Shown piece by piece: positions 32,786 to 46,700 of a stretch of 64,000 nucleotides of DNA. Within the stretch, counting starts at the first letter, position 1; the number at the start of each line of letters is the position of its first letter. Under the pieces are notes generated by a model. It was not told the DNA's origin. It worked only from the letters and a program-made list of their open reading frames with translations, and searched no databases. This DNA comes from Tigriopus japonicus (lineage: Eukaryota > Arthropoda > Copepoda > Harpacticoida > Harpacticidae): NCBI GenBank assembly GCA_010645155.1, contig JAAGOF010000213.1, positions 60,403 through 124,402 of the forward strand, read 5' to 3'. A program made the translations under genes and the position numbers.

Positions 32786-34071
32786 CAGGGCTGCCAGATG
32801 GCGGTTTGGCCCGCCAGATTTTGGTGTTTTTGGCGGTTTGAGGCCTCGTCTGGCGGCGAGATTTTTTATTTGACGGGACGGAAAAATCTGGCGGTATTCT
32901 GGCGGTTTACGTTACAGTCTGGCGTTGGAAAATTTCTGTTTGGCGGGGAAGACCATTTTGACAAGTTTCTGGCGGTATTTAACTGAAAATCGTGAAATTT
33001 GGCGTATTTTCTTTGATTTGTAGGATTAGTAGAAACACAGTAGTGTCACACTGTTCTAGCAGAATTCAGCATAACAGAGCTAGAGCTCAAAGTTACAGCA
33101 TTAGTTACAAAAAATAATGTGAGACCATTTTTGGCCCATCTCTTTCGTTTTTCTCTTTTTTATGTTAACTTTCCTGCAATTTCAGATAAACAACCAAAAG
33201 TAGCGCTTATAATAATCATCACTTATAGATCCTGATATTAAAATCTTATAATTAATATAAGAGAGTGCTGGGCTGTTGAAACTAGTATTGGTAAGCTTGA
33301 AGATTTTAGCAAATAGAAGATGCTTTTCAAGCTGAAAAAGGGGCAAGCAAAATGCGCTAGATTGGAAAAAAATGTGCTGGCATTGTAAAGAAAGTGTGTT
33401 GGGATGAAAAAAATAAATGCTTGAATGGTAAACAAAGTGTATTGGAATGGCAAATCAATTTAATGCACTGACAAACTCAAATGTCAAAGAAACTGAAGAG
33501 TTTTTAAGCAAAAACAAAAAATGTTAAAAAATACAATTTTGCGTTTCTGTTAGCTAAAACATGGCTAATGAAGTGCAAGAAATGCCAAAAAATCAAACTT
33601 TGTAAATATATGGGTAAAAGGCCAAACAAATAATACACAAAATTTCCAAATAATTCAACTACTTACAAAAGCACATTTTTATGGTACGAAACCTTTCGAA
33701 AGTTTCACACTCATGATTATTAGCTTGAATATGATGGTGGTTTGCTTTATTTTTTGTCTTATTTGGTCTTACTGATACACTCAAATTCAAAGTCTCATTC
33801 TATTTACAAATGAGAGCAAATGTGTGCGAAAAATGTGTCTTATTAAACTGTATCAACCCAAAGGATGCTTGATAAGTTCAACTCAGCTATCTTTATTGAT
33901 GAAAGGTTAGTGCATGATATGTCTCCTCTAGAACAAATGTATAATGAAGGAACTGGAATCAGGCGTTATTCTGGCGGTTTTTTGAAAAAAAATCTGGCGG
34001 CGAATTTCGATATCTGGCGTTTTTGACAGGGTGATCTGGCGTTTTTGGTCTCCAATTACCTGGCAGCCCTG
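32786..34071. mobile_element. 1286-bp hAT element, non-autonomous
   Basis: Terminal inverted repeats CAGGGCTGCCAG and CTGGCAGCCCTG, and a perfect 8-bp target duplication CTGCTGCC (32778-32785 and 34072-34079). Both subterminal regions are packed with 'tctggcggt/tctggcgttt' motifs (about nine on the left, five on the right), candidate transposase-binding sites. The interior is AT-rich with no transposase. Relatively recent, as the target duplication is intact. Confidence 0.93.
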
Positions 34072-34079
34072 CTGCTGCC

Positions 34080-35005
34080 CTTAGCAGTCTAGGCTTGCTA
34101 AAAATGTCTCTGTTTTCAAGGGTCAGTTTTTGAAAAATATTGCATTTAAGAGCAATGCCATGGTTAATGTTTGTTGAAAAGTATTGCAAAGTAATTTAAA
34201 AACAAATGGAGAAATTGGAGGCCTTCAATTAAATCAATTATTTGTTTTTAGGTTTAGTTGCCCCAGGAACCGATCTCCTCTGGCCACCTTGTCATTCAAT
34301 GTTGGGCATTCCTGATTCAAAAGTTCAGAAGAACCCTCTCAATTTGTGTACCAAAATTTTAGATAAAAGCAACAAAACACATTTTTTTGCAAAAAAAGTC
34401 AACAATTGCTATTCCAACTTCAAATTGTGCAGATGAGAAAGGAATTGTTGCAATTACCAGGCCTAAATTTTTGTTTTAGCTACCTTGCATGCTCATCAGA
34501 ATTATGTGTCTGCCGAACTTTTTTTCCCGCCCAAAATGATGACATCACTAGTAATTCCTGTCATGCTCAAACGATGCAAAGACTGATTTTCATCCAGTTT
34601 GTAGAAAACCTTCGGTCCATTGCAAACTCTCATTGAAAGCTGGCAAGATTACCTTTCGTTCGTCGTATTGGCGAATGGCAATCCACTGAGTTCCATCCAC
34701 CGAGTTTACTTTTGAATCCTAGGATCATTGATTGACGTCACCCGGCAATTTCTTTTCATATTTTTTTCCAAGCTCTGTTATTTTGGGGATAAATGTGACT
34801 TGAGATTAAAAGTGAGACATGGGTCTGAGACAATAAAACCACTCGGGATTAAAAAACCCTCGCTTCATGTCCCGTTTCATTTGGTCAAAGTCTGTTTTCT
34901 TTATATACGAAGCTGTTCTTGGAGGGATTTATTGAAACTTAGCGATCTTAAAGCCAATGAAGGACGATAAAAATAGTCGGCAGTCTGCAAAATGAACATT
35001 TCAAT
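34080..35005. other. Intergenic, nothing recognised
   Basis: No supported gene or element. Confidence 0.4.
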
Positions 35006-35010
35006 TACGG

Positions 35011-35080
35011 GAGCAGACGTGGTGTCGTGTTTAGCGCTCTTTCCTTTAGTGAGAGAGGCCACAAGTTCGATTCTCCTCCC
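35011..35080 (+). repeat. tRNA-derived SINE-like sequence
   Basis: A-box-like GTGGTGTCGTGTTTAGCGC and B-box-like AAGTTCGATTCTCC at tRNA spacing, with a short anticodon-arm-like hairpin between. No good acceptor-stem pairing, so a SINE head or pseudo-tRNA rather than a functional tRNA. Confidence 0.55.
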
Positions 35081-38000
35081 CGACCTTTTTCCGTGAGCCG
35101 GGAGGGAAAATTCCCCGGCAAGTCTCCACTTTCTATATTTGTATATATACGCATGTCTCTCTGTCAAATACATCTAGTCATTGACCAACATCGCCAAATG
35201 CAAAACTTGTGTTAAGAGCAATGGTCACCTTCGCTTTTTTCCTTTTCCACGTTTTCTCGTCACACCGTTCTGTTGTAAATAACTAGTTATATCGAGAAAT
35301 CATTTGTAGTGAGAGCAAGATCTTTATCGCCATTTTGAATTTCCTACCCAATATGTTTGTAAGTTTTATTTTCATCATGTTTCTTTATATATGTCAATTT
35401 TTTAAATCAAATACAGGAAATCGTTACGTTCTAAGAAAACGCGCATACGACATTTGGCGGCGATTATAACTTGTTCAACTTTGGTTACGCAATTCAGTCA
35501 TTTGTAGACTTTACAATGTGCGCTCAAAGCTAGGATGATTTATGAGATTAAAGCTTGCGCACCTAGAGTGGGGGGAGTCGTTCTCAAAAATCTCATTATA
35601 GTTTTACAACGAGTCAGTCAATAGTTGCATATGTACTGAAAGATGTTTCCTTCACCTGACATATCTTAAATATTATTGTGCCATTGGTGAGCTTCGAATA
35701 ATATTTGGCATGGAACACAAAAAACGGATGACCCTGTATGTGTGAATAAAACATCAGGGACGTGGATTCAACAAGTAAAAGAACGCTTCTGGATAAGTAA
35801 CAAAATTTGTCACTTGACCCACGGTGTAAATGTGTAAGCACCTTTCTGTATGTTTTTTTTGTCTCATTGTTCCTTCATTTTCCTACTCGACTGGAACATC
35901 TGACTCCCTTGAGTTTTGTCGTCACAGAAGTAGCATTACTTTTAATTATCCTACCTTGTTACGTTCATCAAGGTTAATGGGACTATGTAAATTGAACAAC
36001 ACAACACATGAAAAATGCTTTGAAAATGTTCCATGGCATTTGAATTTTCTTTCCGTCTTACTGTACAAGCAATCAATACATACAAAAAATGGTGGAAAAA
36101 TATTTAATCGCCTATTGTACCATTGTTACATAGATTTGGAATACTCATGATTGGATTTGACACGCTGAGCTTCTTCTACGGATAAATAAGTGTCATGCAC
36201 GGTTAGTTATTGGCTCATTATCAATGGACATTTTCAAGAAAACGACATCAACTTTGAAAGAAAGGTTTTACTAACGCCATCTACCAATAGACCAACTTGT
36301 TTCTTGAAGAGTATGATCATTAAAAAGAACAATTTTGTTATGATTGTCTGTTTACATTGCAAATACTCTATTTGATTATGTTGAAGGGATCGTTAAGCTT
36401 GCATTTGATACCCTCTTTAATTTTGTCAAAAAAGCAAATGCACTTCCAGAGTCTTAAAAACTTAGGGCATTTTCCCAATTCATGGCTCTATCTAAAAGAT
36501 TGGGGCTTAGGAATTGATATAACTTCAATTCAATTTAATAGGACATATTAATCAAGAAACTCAATTATCAGCAATGTTAACCTTCTGAACGTGCTGGAGA
36601 AAAAAAATATTTTCAACTGCATTGCTCACAATCCCGCATATAAAAACCCCTTGAATGCACCAAAAGCTGACTTCCACCCTCAAAAGTATCTATTTTTTGT
36701 CACTCATGACATTGGGAGAACATATTGAAGGGTTTTACAATAAAAAAAGGTGAAGAAAGGAAACACTAATGAATGCCAAAGGAAGATGAAAATTGCTTGA
36801 CGGCGGAGTAAAAAGGAAATTGAACTCTTGGGAGTCAAAACTGTGTTCTGAGCTAAATACAAGCAATTGTCAATTTGTATCAGTGCATTGGCAACCCAAC
36901 ATGAAAATAAGCGAGAACATTCCTTCTTGGGACAGAAGGTTTTATCGATGTGCTAACGCCTTAAAAAACAAACATTTAATAAACAAGCAAACAGATTACT
37001 GTTCGGATCACAAACGTCAATTTTGGGTTGAAGAAAAATATTGCTTGAGTTTTTAGACACGGAATGGATCCTTGTCTCTCAAAAACACCGAACCTTGAGG
37101 AAGGAGGTTCGTTCAACGGCTACTTAACCTAAAATGCTGTATTTGTGCTCTGATCTCAAATCGAGATATTTTACTTTTGAGACAAATTTCAACAATCAAG
37201 ACAATGACCTTCAATTGCCCAACTTGTGTTCTAAGCTAGGAACACAGACGCATCTCACTGATCTCAAAAGCTGATCCAATATCCTAATTTGTTCCCAATA
37301 TAATATTTCAGAAGAAGTAATGTTTTCTTGACACATTCCCCAATAACTCGTTCAACAACCTAACTTACAACACGCTCAAAACCGATTATTCTTCATTTTG
37401 GAACAATGCAAAATCACTGTGATTGAAGCGCCATCTCGGATTGCAAATTTTATTACGAGTGTCTGGGATCTTTGGCTTTCTGACAAGGCCAAGCCCAACT
37501 AGAGAATTGAGCCCAGGGCAATGTGGACTTACATTTCATCTCAATGCAGAGTCGAGAGTGCGTGTGTGTGTACGTGTGTGCTTGTGTTTGTTCCCCCAAG
37601 ATCTTCCCATGCTTTGGGGCAATTTCAAGTGTGTCCTCCTCGTTTGGCTCCGGTCACTGTCATGGAATTGGGAACGCTAGCAAAAGACGCGTTCTGCTGA
37701 CAATGCCGATGGCTTGGAATCGTGCACGATGTTTTTGCAAGGCCATTTCAATTTGTTAGATCGTGGGATTTGAAGCACCATTTTTAAGATACACAAAAAC
37801 TCATTCCATATCAGATCCACAGTTGAGCTGGTTCAGAGCGAAGTGCAGATAAAATTTGACTTTTTGACAGAATCAAATCGTTTTCCAAATTTACGGCAAC
37901 CCCTAACAATGAGTGTCTCTCCCCTCATATTAGGCGACAATATTTCACATCAATATCGAAAAACATCGACATCAATATCTTTCCGCCAAAAGCGACAATA

Positions 38001-38127
38001 TTTTTATCCCTAAATTTAATCCTGTGCTCCTCTTTCTCGTTTTCAGCTCAAAAAGACAAAAATGACATTCACAATCAAAGTATGTACCGCGTGTCTAGAT
38101 TTGCTAAGAACGATCCCGAGATCACTC
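35081..38127. other. Intergenic, nothing recognised
   Basis: AT-rich. Short frames of up to 106 codons lack any recognisable domain. A GT-rich simple stretch lies near 37560-37590. Confidence 0.4.
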
Positions 38128-38290
38128 TTCGTCGGGAATATGTAGAGCTGATCCTCTAACTGCTTCTACAACAAGGTTAGATAAATTCTTATATACTATT
38201 CCCGATCAACCCATTTTTCAAGGGTTGTCCAGATCTGCCAACAGTAACTCGTTGGTAGATCAAATTTTGTATAAATGTACTGGTTATTGC
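38128..38290 (+). mobile_element. CR1-like LINE C-terminal fragment
   Basis: The same family as copies a-c: frame-broken text reading DKFLYTIPDQPIFQGL, NSNSLVDQILYK. Lacks the shared 3' C-tract tail. Confidence 0.8.
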
Positions 38291-38459
38291 CTTTTCCATT
38301 CCGACAACTGAAGAAGCCGATCATTATGAAGTCTTGGTGTGCATAAGGTGCATAAATAAAACAGAAAAGAAAAATAACAAGAAAAACAAGAAAAAAGGAC
38401 AATACGAAATTAAGAGAGGGTACGAAATCCTCAAGCGTCAATGGCATTCCACGACTTTT

Positions 38460-39790
38460 GAATTCATTTCCAATTCAAAACGACTAATTCTGATTTGAAG
38501 AAACTCAAAGAAGAAGCTTCTCTTGCTAATTTCGGAAGGTTGTTCCACATTGGGATTACCCGCACAAAACTTGCTTTCACTCTTGTCGGTGGTTTCCAAA
38601 GATCATTTCTTGCACTACATTTTGAATTTCGAATCATCATTTCATCAAGGTAATTATAGGATTTCTCGCTTTTGAAGAAGTTAATTTCAGCTACTGATGG
38701 AAAAAACAGTCTTTCAATCTTTCTCACGCAAGGTTGCTAGCTTTAGGTTTGTCATCACCCCTTACATAGTACACCATCTTGCAAAATCAAGAAGCAAGTC
38801 ACTTCTACATAGCGCCTCTGATCCAAAGACAAATAAAGCAAGGGGTGCCACTTGCGCTCACCTTCAGAAGAAAGCCTTTTTCCTCATGGAATTCAACCGA
38901 CAAATGATAGACCCTGAAGGCTAATTGGCAGACCTAGTAGGATAACCTATCGTGAATATATTTGAAGATTGGATTGTTTCCATCACTAATTTCAACTACA
39001 GTTTTATGTAGAATTGTAATTTCAACCAGTTCTTAGAGAAATTTGTCGGTCCAAGCCATTTCGTTCTTTCCCTTGCCAGATTCCAACGTGTCAAGGCATA
39101 ACTCCGCCAAGCGTTCGGTGCAAGTCGTTGCTTCTAGATCTTTCAAGTTTCTTGCAAACCGCCTCTGAATCACAGATATTGATAGATACGACGTACTGGG
39201 CCAGTCCCGCCTATCGTTTTGTAGGCCACTTTTGAAGTTGACCTGGACCGCCCTGTTGCAATGAACCGGCAACAAGCTCTCTTAGCTCAAATCTAGTCAC
39301 TGGGAGTGAACTTGTTTCTGGTCATAATTAAATTGGACACACTCTCAGGGTTGGTTCACTTCAGTCTTTGAAAAGAGGGTTGCTCATGAAAATCATTTGC
39401 AATTTGTCTAGCCCTGCCTCAAATAACATCAATGGATGACCAACTCTTCTGTATTCCGTAAAACAAATGGAGGGCAACAAATTCAAAACAACAGTTTCAT
39501 TCAGATGCAACAAGCCTTATCTTATTGTTTGGACAGAAACGCGACAGGGTGTTGCATGAATCAATCCTGCATAGTAAACCAATGTTCCTCGGACAATTTG
39601 GACTGATTCACGCAACCATTTTTCAGCTATTGTCTTGCAAAAAACGAGCATCTCGCATCTATGCATATCTATGGTCTGAATGCGTTCCAAATTGGAGATG
39701 TCCTTCTTGAGAATCGGTCGATTTGTTAGATAAGCGTACTCCAGGGATGGGGGAACGAATGCCTTGAACAGTTTTTTCAGCACCTTAGGT
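38460..39790 (-). mobile_element. Degenerate LINE, a different family
   Basis: Minus-strand pieces in the right order for the 3' half of a LINE pol: LKKLFKAFVPPSLEYA (39783), then VIQRRFARNLKDLE...ERLAELCLDTLE (39275-39033), then SFVRVIPMWNNLPKLAREA...SFFKSELVVLNW (38727-38464). Many gaps and stops; no 5' part seen. Confidence 0.65.
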
Positions 39791-40949
39791 GATTTAGTAG
39801 TAAATTGACGCTTTATAATACCAACAATCCGGTGAAAACAGATTAATTTAAGCTCTAGAGATCAGCATAAAGTCATGTTGCTTTTCTAAAAGGCCCAGTC
39901 AAAAATGGCACTCATTCAAAGCTTTGGAAAACGGTTTGCGACACATATTTTTTTCATTATCAAATTAGAAAATGTGATTGCCAAACAAGACTTTTTTATG
40001 TCATTTAATCAGAGCTTTTGAACCCTTTCAATAGGGCCTGTAGAATGTCATCTTAAATCCGTTATCCGTGGACAGCGGCTCTTGCGGGCACTTTTAGGTT
40101 TGATATGATCACAAGAAGCGCTGGAGGAGGACGGTCTCAGCTGACATTCAGCAAGCTTCATTATTCTTCTGTAGAAGAATTTTCATCTTGCTGATTGCCG
40201 ATAAGATTGCCAAATTTTACCATATCTAGCAAGTTAACGGACAGACATGTCCATATTTGTCATCGACTCTTCTTTTGTTCACATCAGAAAGTTTGCGTTT
40301 CTTTTGTTATCTTTGCCATCCTCTTGGGCTAATTCGCTTGAACAAATATCTTAAAGCCATTGCTTCAGTTGACATTATATCATTTTCATACTAACAAGCG
40401 GGTTTGATAGATTTAGTGCAGCAAAATCTGCGGTGGTACAAGCCAATAAGACTATGCCAAGGACACTTAATTTCATTGAGTCATCATCCTTGATTAAGCA
40501 AATTCAAGTTCAAGAAAAAGCATTCTAAAAACACCAAACAAAAAGATTGGCTCATGAGAGAACTAAAGAAATTGGCACATTAACAAGGTGCAAGGAAACG
40601 GCAATGGGTCCAATATCAGTCTTCCAATAACCGCCTCCTTCTCGAAAGTTGGGTCCCAATGAAGCAATGAATATGAAACCTGTATATTTATAAAAGCTGT
40701 CATTTGTGACCTCATGCACGCAACACATTAAATAGTGATTGACAAACTGTTTTAACTTAAGGCTCCTTGGAGCTATTTCAAGAGCCCTCTAGCACCCGAA
40801 AATGTTTAAAAAACACTAAAATTTCAGAATGTTTTTGGGTGGGTTTTTGACAAATTCATTTATTTTTCTTTTGTGTGCATGCCACGTTTTATGAAAGCAC
40901 TTGTTTGAAATGAATTTACACGTAGATGTAATACAATTTCACTCATCTA
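39791..40949. other. Intergenic, nothing recognised
   Basis: No supported gene or repeat ends. Confidence 0.4.
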
Positions 40950-41727
40950 CAGGGTTAGGCAGAATTAGTGAAACATGGATATTGTGAAATAACTTTACCA
41001 ACAAGGTCAAAAGGAAAGGATTGTTCTATGAAGTTGGTTCGCATACAACATACTATGACACGATGGAAAATTATTTGTTATGTACCCCTCTGAGCCAAAC
41101 CACCGCCCTGAACGTCTTGATATCAATGTTACAACTTGCATGCATTCAATCCTCCTCTTGGTTATCATCCCATGCTGCTTCAACTATAACCGAAAGTGGT
41201 CCTTGTTACCCTTCTTGGCCTTTTCAAGACCTAGCCACAAGTAATGGGGACAAATTTTAGTCCTTGGCCATCTTGTCTATGGATCAAACCGGATTTCATG
41301 TCAACATCGTCCGTTCTCAGACAAGGTTTAGCACTTTGCATTCAATTAAAAAGGTGTGACTCATGTTTTCTCCTCCTCCTTCTCTTCCTCTTTCCAACTA
41401 TTAACATAATTTATTATCTTTCTCTCTCTCATGTCCAGTTTCTGGTGAAAACAAGCGAAAGCTTATCCAGGACCTGAGAAATATCCGTTCATTAAACTGA
41501 TATGTAAAAATTGAGATCTCTCTCTCTCTTAGGTAATCTTAAAGGTAGTTTGTTTCCACGAACAACGTGGGAATCCTCACCCTCTTTTTGCCAACTTTTC
41601 CAAGGTTCCATGACAATTTTCCTGTATGTTGTTATGGTTTTTAACCTATCATTTGAAATTGTGGCCCACACCAAGGGCCTTAATCATGATCTTGAATCTA
41701 ATGTTTCACTAATTCTGCCTAACCCTG
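40950..41727. mobile_element. 778-bp TA-flanked Tc1/mariner-like element
   Basis: Terminal inverted repeats CAGGGTTAGGCAGAATTAGT and its complement, continuing to 'gaaaca' (26 bp), flanked by TA (40948-40949, 41728-41729). The minus strand has a weak transposase-like stretch (VWATISNDRL), not enough to call a gene. A CT run lies at ~41518-41530. Confidence 0.85.
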
Positions 41728-41729
41728 TA

Positions 41730-43713
41730 ACTGCAAGCAAAGACCTCGTCTATTTTTTTAGCTTTTAAACTATGCAATTATAAACCACACAAATATAATT
41801 TGATTGGACTTCTGCGTCTGAACACTGATAGCTAAATCATAACTATTGTCATCTGAGGAGCAGCTTCTTGTTAAGAAGCAAATCAACTTTAGTCATCATC
41901 AAACTCAATTAGTCATTTATGAGAGTACATTTATGAAAGAAAAATCATTTTTGAGGGACATATTTTATCACTTCTCAAGATAGGCTCAATCAAAAAGCAC
42001 GGAAATCACCAGTGCTTCTTGGCCCAATCATACCATTATTACCATTCTTTCTCCTTTTTGGATTCTCAAAACTACACTGATTTAAGGTCGGGCGAAAGTT
42101 ACAAATAACGATTTTAATGGAGGAGTCCACATTGTTATTGAAGATGGCTTTTGAGGGCTCGTTGTATTTGATTCGATTACATTCTCCTCAAACACCTGTA
42201 ATGTGTTCAAAGAATAAACATACTATACCTATATGCGATAAAGATTGTCTTTTTGTGATCAAAAGTTAAAGAAAATGCCCGAAAGTGGAAAAGAAAGTAC
42301 GTACAAATAAACACTAAAAAGAGTTTTGAAAAATGGTTTTTTTAAAATGCCCTTTCGGTTCATAGTTTGTGTATTCTTCTCTGAATAAGTTTGTTGATGA
42401 CCAATTCACTTCTAATTGCTTCTTCTGTACTCAATGCTTCAAAATCGTGCGCCTCTTTCTTCCAATTATATGTCACAATCATTTTGGGTGTGCCAATTAT
42501 CACATGGGTGGTACATTATTTTCCCGCATGAAACTTTATTTCTAACGTTTGACCTTGTACCGTTCCAAGTTATGGGTGAATTAGAAATTAACCTTTGTAA
42601 TTTTGGTATTCGAAATCTTTCGTTTAACCGGTGCTTGCCTGGTAGGAGCATGTGAGCACACATGCTTGAACATTACAACTCTCACCATGCAACGAGTGAG
42701 TCTAAGGTCTCAGATTCAAACAGTAGACCCATATTGTTTATCCATGGCCAACAAAGACCTCTTTAGGATGATGAGCCTCTCTCTAACTATTAGACGGAGG
42801 TGCTGGAAGTACGAGTTTACCACAACAGATTGATAACGCTGGGGTGACCTTGGGGGCCCTTGGGCGACTTTGGGCAAATGGATCCATTATCATCCATCAA
42901 AGTGTTATCAATGCATCCATTAGCAGCCGTTTTGTGAACTCTACCCACAATGGTCCAAAGAAATGAAACGATATTATAACCATTTCGAATTTCAAATTAC
43001 GTTCGGAAGATTAATACCGAACATGGTATTGATTCTCAAAATACCAACTTTCTTAAAAAACTCTATCAGATTTAACCAAAAGAGACAGAGAAGGTCCACG
43101 TGTTATTTTTTAAACAGACTGCAAGCTTGGCATTGGTCAAGAAAAACACCTTAATGCTCTTACTGACATTTGAGCTTGGTTGAGTGATCTATTTTCTGTT
43201 CTAGATATTTTCCATTATGTCAAACATTGTTCGAACATGCATATAGGAGTTACAGTCCTAGGTTGAATATATCAAAATGCCATTCATCACATAGGATAAC
43301 TAAAATTCTGCACTTTCCTATGAAAATTGGCGGAAAACTTCAATCGAGGGCCACTCTCCTCCCTTTTTCCCCTTTTCAAGAGTTTCAGCGTCCTCCTTCT
43401 GCATCATAGCTGCTGCTTTTGGCCTTGTCTCATCGCAGAAAATGGAACTGAGTGGAGCTCCAGATGGAACGTGCTAAACAGCTGGAATGGGAAGTGGCTG
43501 GATGGAGCAAAGGAGAGCACACTTGAAGGCCAAACTAGAGCATTCACTCCCAGCGACAGCTGACTGGCTCCCTGCAATGGAACGGAACAGGGTGAGGAGT
43601 GGAGAGACTCATAATAACAATATTATTCTGGCTCGTTAATTAAATGAACTCCAACAGTCTTAAGTCCGTTCCAATATTGACTTGAGGCAGCTCTTGATCC
43701 GTTGGCACAGACC
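41730..43713. other. Intergenic region upstream of the K2P channel
   Basis: No supported gene. It must include the channel's promoter and 5' UTR, but I see no TATA box that I would stand behind. Confidence 0.4.
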
Positions 43714-46700
43714 ATGAAGAAACGCAATGTTCGCACGTTATCTTTGATCATAGTGACCTTCACGTATTTGCTCATCGGTGCCGCCGTGTTCGATGCTTTG
43801 GAAGGGCCCAACAATGATCGGGCCTTTGAGGCCCTCACTGAGGTCAAGCAAAACATGATGGACAAATACAATCTGACGGAAGCGGATTACCGCGTTCTGG
43901 AAGTGCTCATGATTGAGAAAAAGCCGCACAAGTCCGGTCCACAATGGAAGTTCTCCGGATCGTTCTACTACGCATTGGTGGTCTTGACCCTTATTGGCTA
44001 TGGCCATTCGACACCCGCAACGACCTTGGGCAAGGCCTTTACCATGGGTTACGCCATGGCTGGAATCCCTATGGCCATGGTCATGTTTCAGAGCATGGGT
44101 GAGCTTTTAGTCTTATCAGATTTTGCTTTGAACTTTGGAATTGGGTAGTTCGGTGTTTGATGAACGGGTTAGACAATTCTTAACCAAGAAATCTTTGCTG
44201 CACAATATTGATACGTCGACATAATGTCGCAAAATCAAGTGTAATTACTGGCGCATTTTCATTTACGTTGTGTATTTTATTGAAACCCAAGGGACTTGTT
44301 TCGCATTTTATACCCCTGCAATCCTACAATAGGAGATGTGGACAAACTCAGAATTGACCATTTTGCCCATAAATAGTGGTTTATAGGGAACAAAAACTGC
44401 ACGACCACCTTGTACGGGGGTCACAAAAGCAAAAATCAGACTGACCTTTTTATTTAAAAAATGAAGATTGATGTATTAATTTTGGGGCTGGGATTTATTT
44501 TTTAAATATTTTTGTGACAATTTTTAAGGCATGAGTTTTCAGCTATCATTCACCAGTTTTTCACAATACGAGATAAAAATAAGGAACTTCATTGCAGGCC
44601 TATGTAATTTTGGGAGTAAAAATGGGAGCAAATTGTGGAAACATATGGAACATAGTCTTGCAAGCAATTTGGGAAGTACAATTTTTGAAAGCAATTAAAT
44701 GGCCAACATCTAGACCCTCGCATCCAGTTTTTAGTTGTAGTGCAGTTTTAAATTACAATGGTAGCAGTCGTTTTAAAGTTAATTTTTCGTTATTTTTGAA
44801 GTATCTAGAGCTCTATCCAAACAATAGTGTGAAAAAATGTTGCTTGATGATGATGATACCCGTGGTCTGAAGTCTTCAAAAACAGGTTCATTTTTTGGAT
44901 ATTCTCTATGAACGAACGCATTTTTCACAGAAGTGACAAATATACTGTTTAACATGATTTGGCATTTACGAGTACAACGAAGTAGAGCCCTAAAATGATT
45001 GAACAAGTTGAAAATTAGATTGAACTCCATCATCAGTTCTCGACGCTGTTTATCAACGCATCCCTTGCCTCCATCTGTGTTGCATTGGGATATTTCTTTT
45101 TACAATGTGTTGTGAACCATATCAAGGGTAGCCTTAAATTGTATGATTGAATTTCTCTTTACAAATCTTGAGGTGTTGGCCAAAACTGTTTTTCACTTGA
45201 GTTTCATCCGCTTTAACTCAATTCCTGATCTTCATCAACTTTTCCTTAATCCACTTTACCTCAATCCTCGATCTTTGTCCATTTTCCCTCACCATAGTCA
45301 ATATCTTATTTATCATATAAAATGAAAATGTCACTTGTTATCCATAAAATGTCCCATTTTGACTACTTAAATGGGGCATTTTTTTCCCAACAGCTCTTTA
45401 GAAACATGTCAAATGATATTGCTGAATTTATACTTTGTTGAACCCTTGATTCCTTTTGTACTAGTGCCAGTTATATCAAACAAAAAAAGTTTTTATTGAA
45501 AAATGATGTGTAATACTTTTAAAATATAATTCTGATAAGCAATTTATGTCGCAAATTTGGGCAATTATTACTAATTACATGTTTAAAATGGCCTTCGAAA
45601 TTGAAATTGTTTGCGCCGCGCTCAAATCCTCTCGCCAGATTATTATTTTCCTTTTCGCGCTAAACGAAACTTGGGCCAAGTTGGGTTAACCCAGGGATAA
45701 CCTATATAATAGTATAAATATCAGGGGTTCCTGGTTAACCTAACCTAACCTACTTTTGTTCGTTCCTTCGTCCCCTTTTGCGAATTTCCCGATCTCTCCT
45801 TTTTCCCTGCACTTAAACTTACAGGAACCACTGTACTTCAGGACGGATTTCAAAAATACACACTGGGTCCGATCATTGTACTAAAATGTGAGGTTTTTGC
45901 AACAAATAAATTGTTCCGTTGAATTTCCATTGTTCTAATCGGACCCAGTGCGTATTTTGAAAGTAATCCTGGCTTGAGCCATCCTTGACTTATGCAAGGA
46001 TGGCTCAAGCCAGGATTACTTTCAAAATACACACTAGGTCCGATTAGTGCAATAGAAATTCAACGGAACAATATATTTGTTGCAAAAACCTCACATTTTA
46101 GTACAATGATCGGACCTAGTGTGTATTTTTGAAAGTTGTCCTGAAGTACAGTGGTTCCTGACTTGTGTTAATGAAAAGGCGCAGATTTTCGTGTGTTTTT
46201 TTTTCATTTACCGCACTTAACATGGCACGGTAAAAGATGATTAAAAATCAAAATATTTTTGCTCAATTTCCAATTCATCCCTTGGTTTTTTGAAATTAAT
46301 TTCACAGAAATCTGTTTTTCCAATTCCGAGGAAAGACAAATGAATTGGCCCTCATCTGAAAAACGCCCTTTACATTCTGTGGCCTAATTTGAAGACTATG
46401 GTCATGAGGAGGGTGATGAAGTTTTACGTGGGGCGGGTCTCGGATGATGCCCGTCTTACATTAGCACAACTTTTATGATCGGTTCATTGGTTAGCTTTGG
46501 GGCGGGTCCAAAGGTCCGACCGAGACACCTCGGTCAGTTCCACCAGATTTTAGGCTAGAACATCAGTTTTAATCCGGGATTGTGGGCGGGCCATAAAATG
46601 CTTCAAAAAAGAATACACATAGCAGTCGGCCACACTATTCAGGGTTATTCCGTTGAAATCACGCAAATCTATTTAGCCAGCTTTGAGAACATTCGTGTAC

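Noticed and set aside
35011..35080. Functional tRNA gene
   Set aside because: Box motifs are present but acceptor stem does not pair.
35830..36150. 106-codon frame starting with a hydrophobic leader
   Set aside because: Low-complexity AT-driven composition, no domain and no supporting gene structure.
45734..45752. Interstitial telomere repeat (TTAGG)n
   Set aside because: Only three units in an AT-rich intron; could be chance, not evidence of a former chromosome end.
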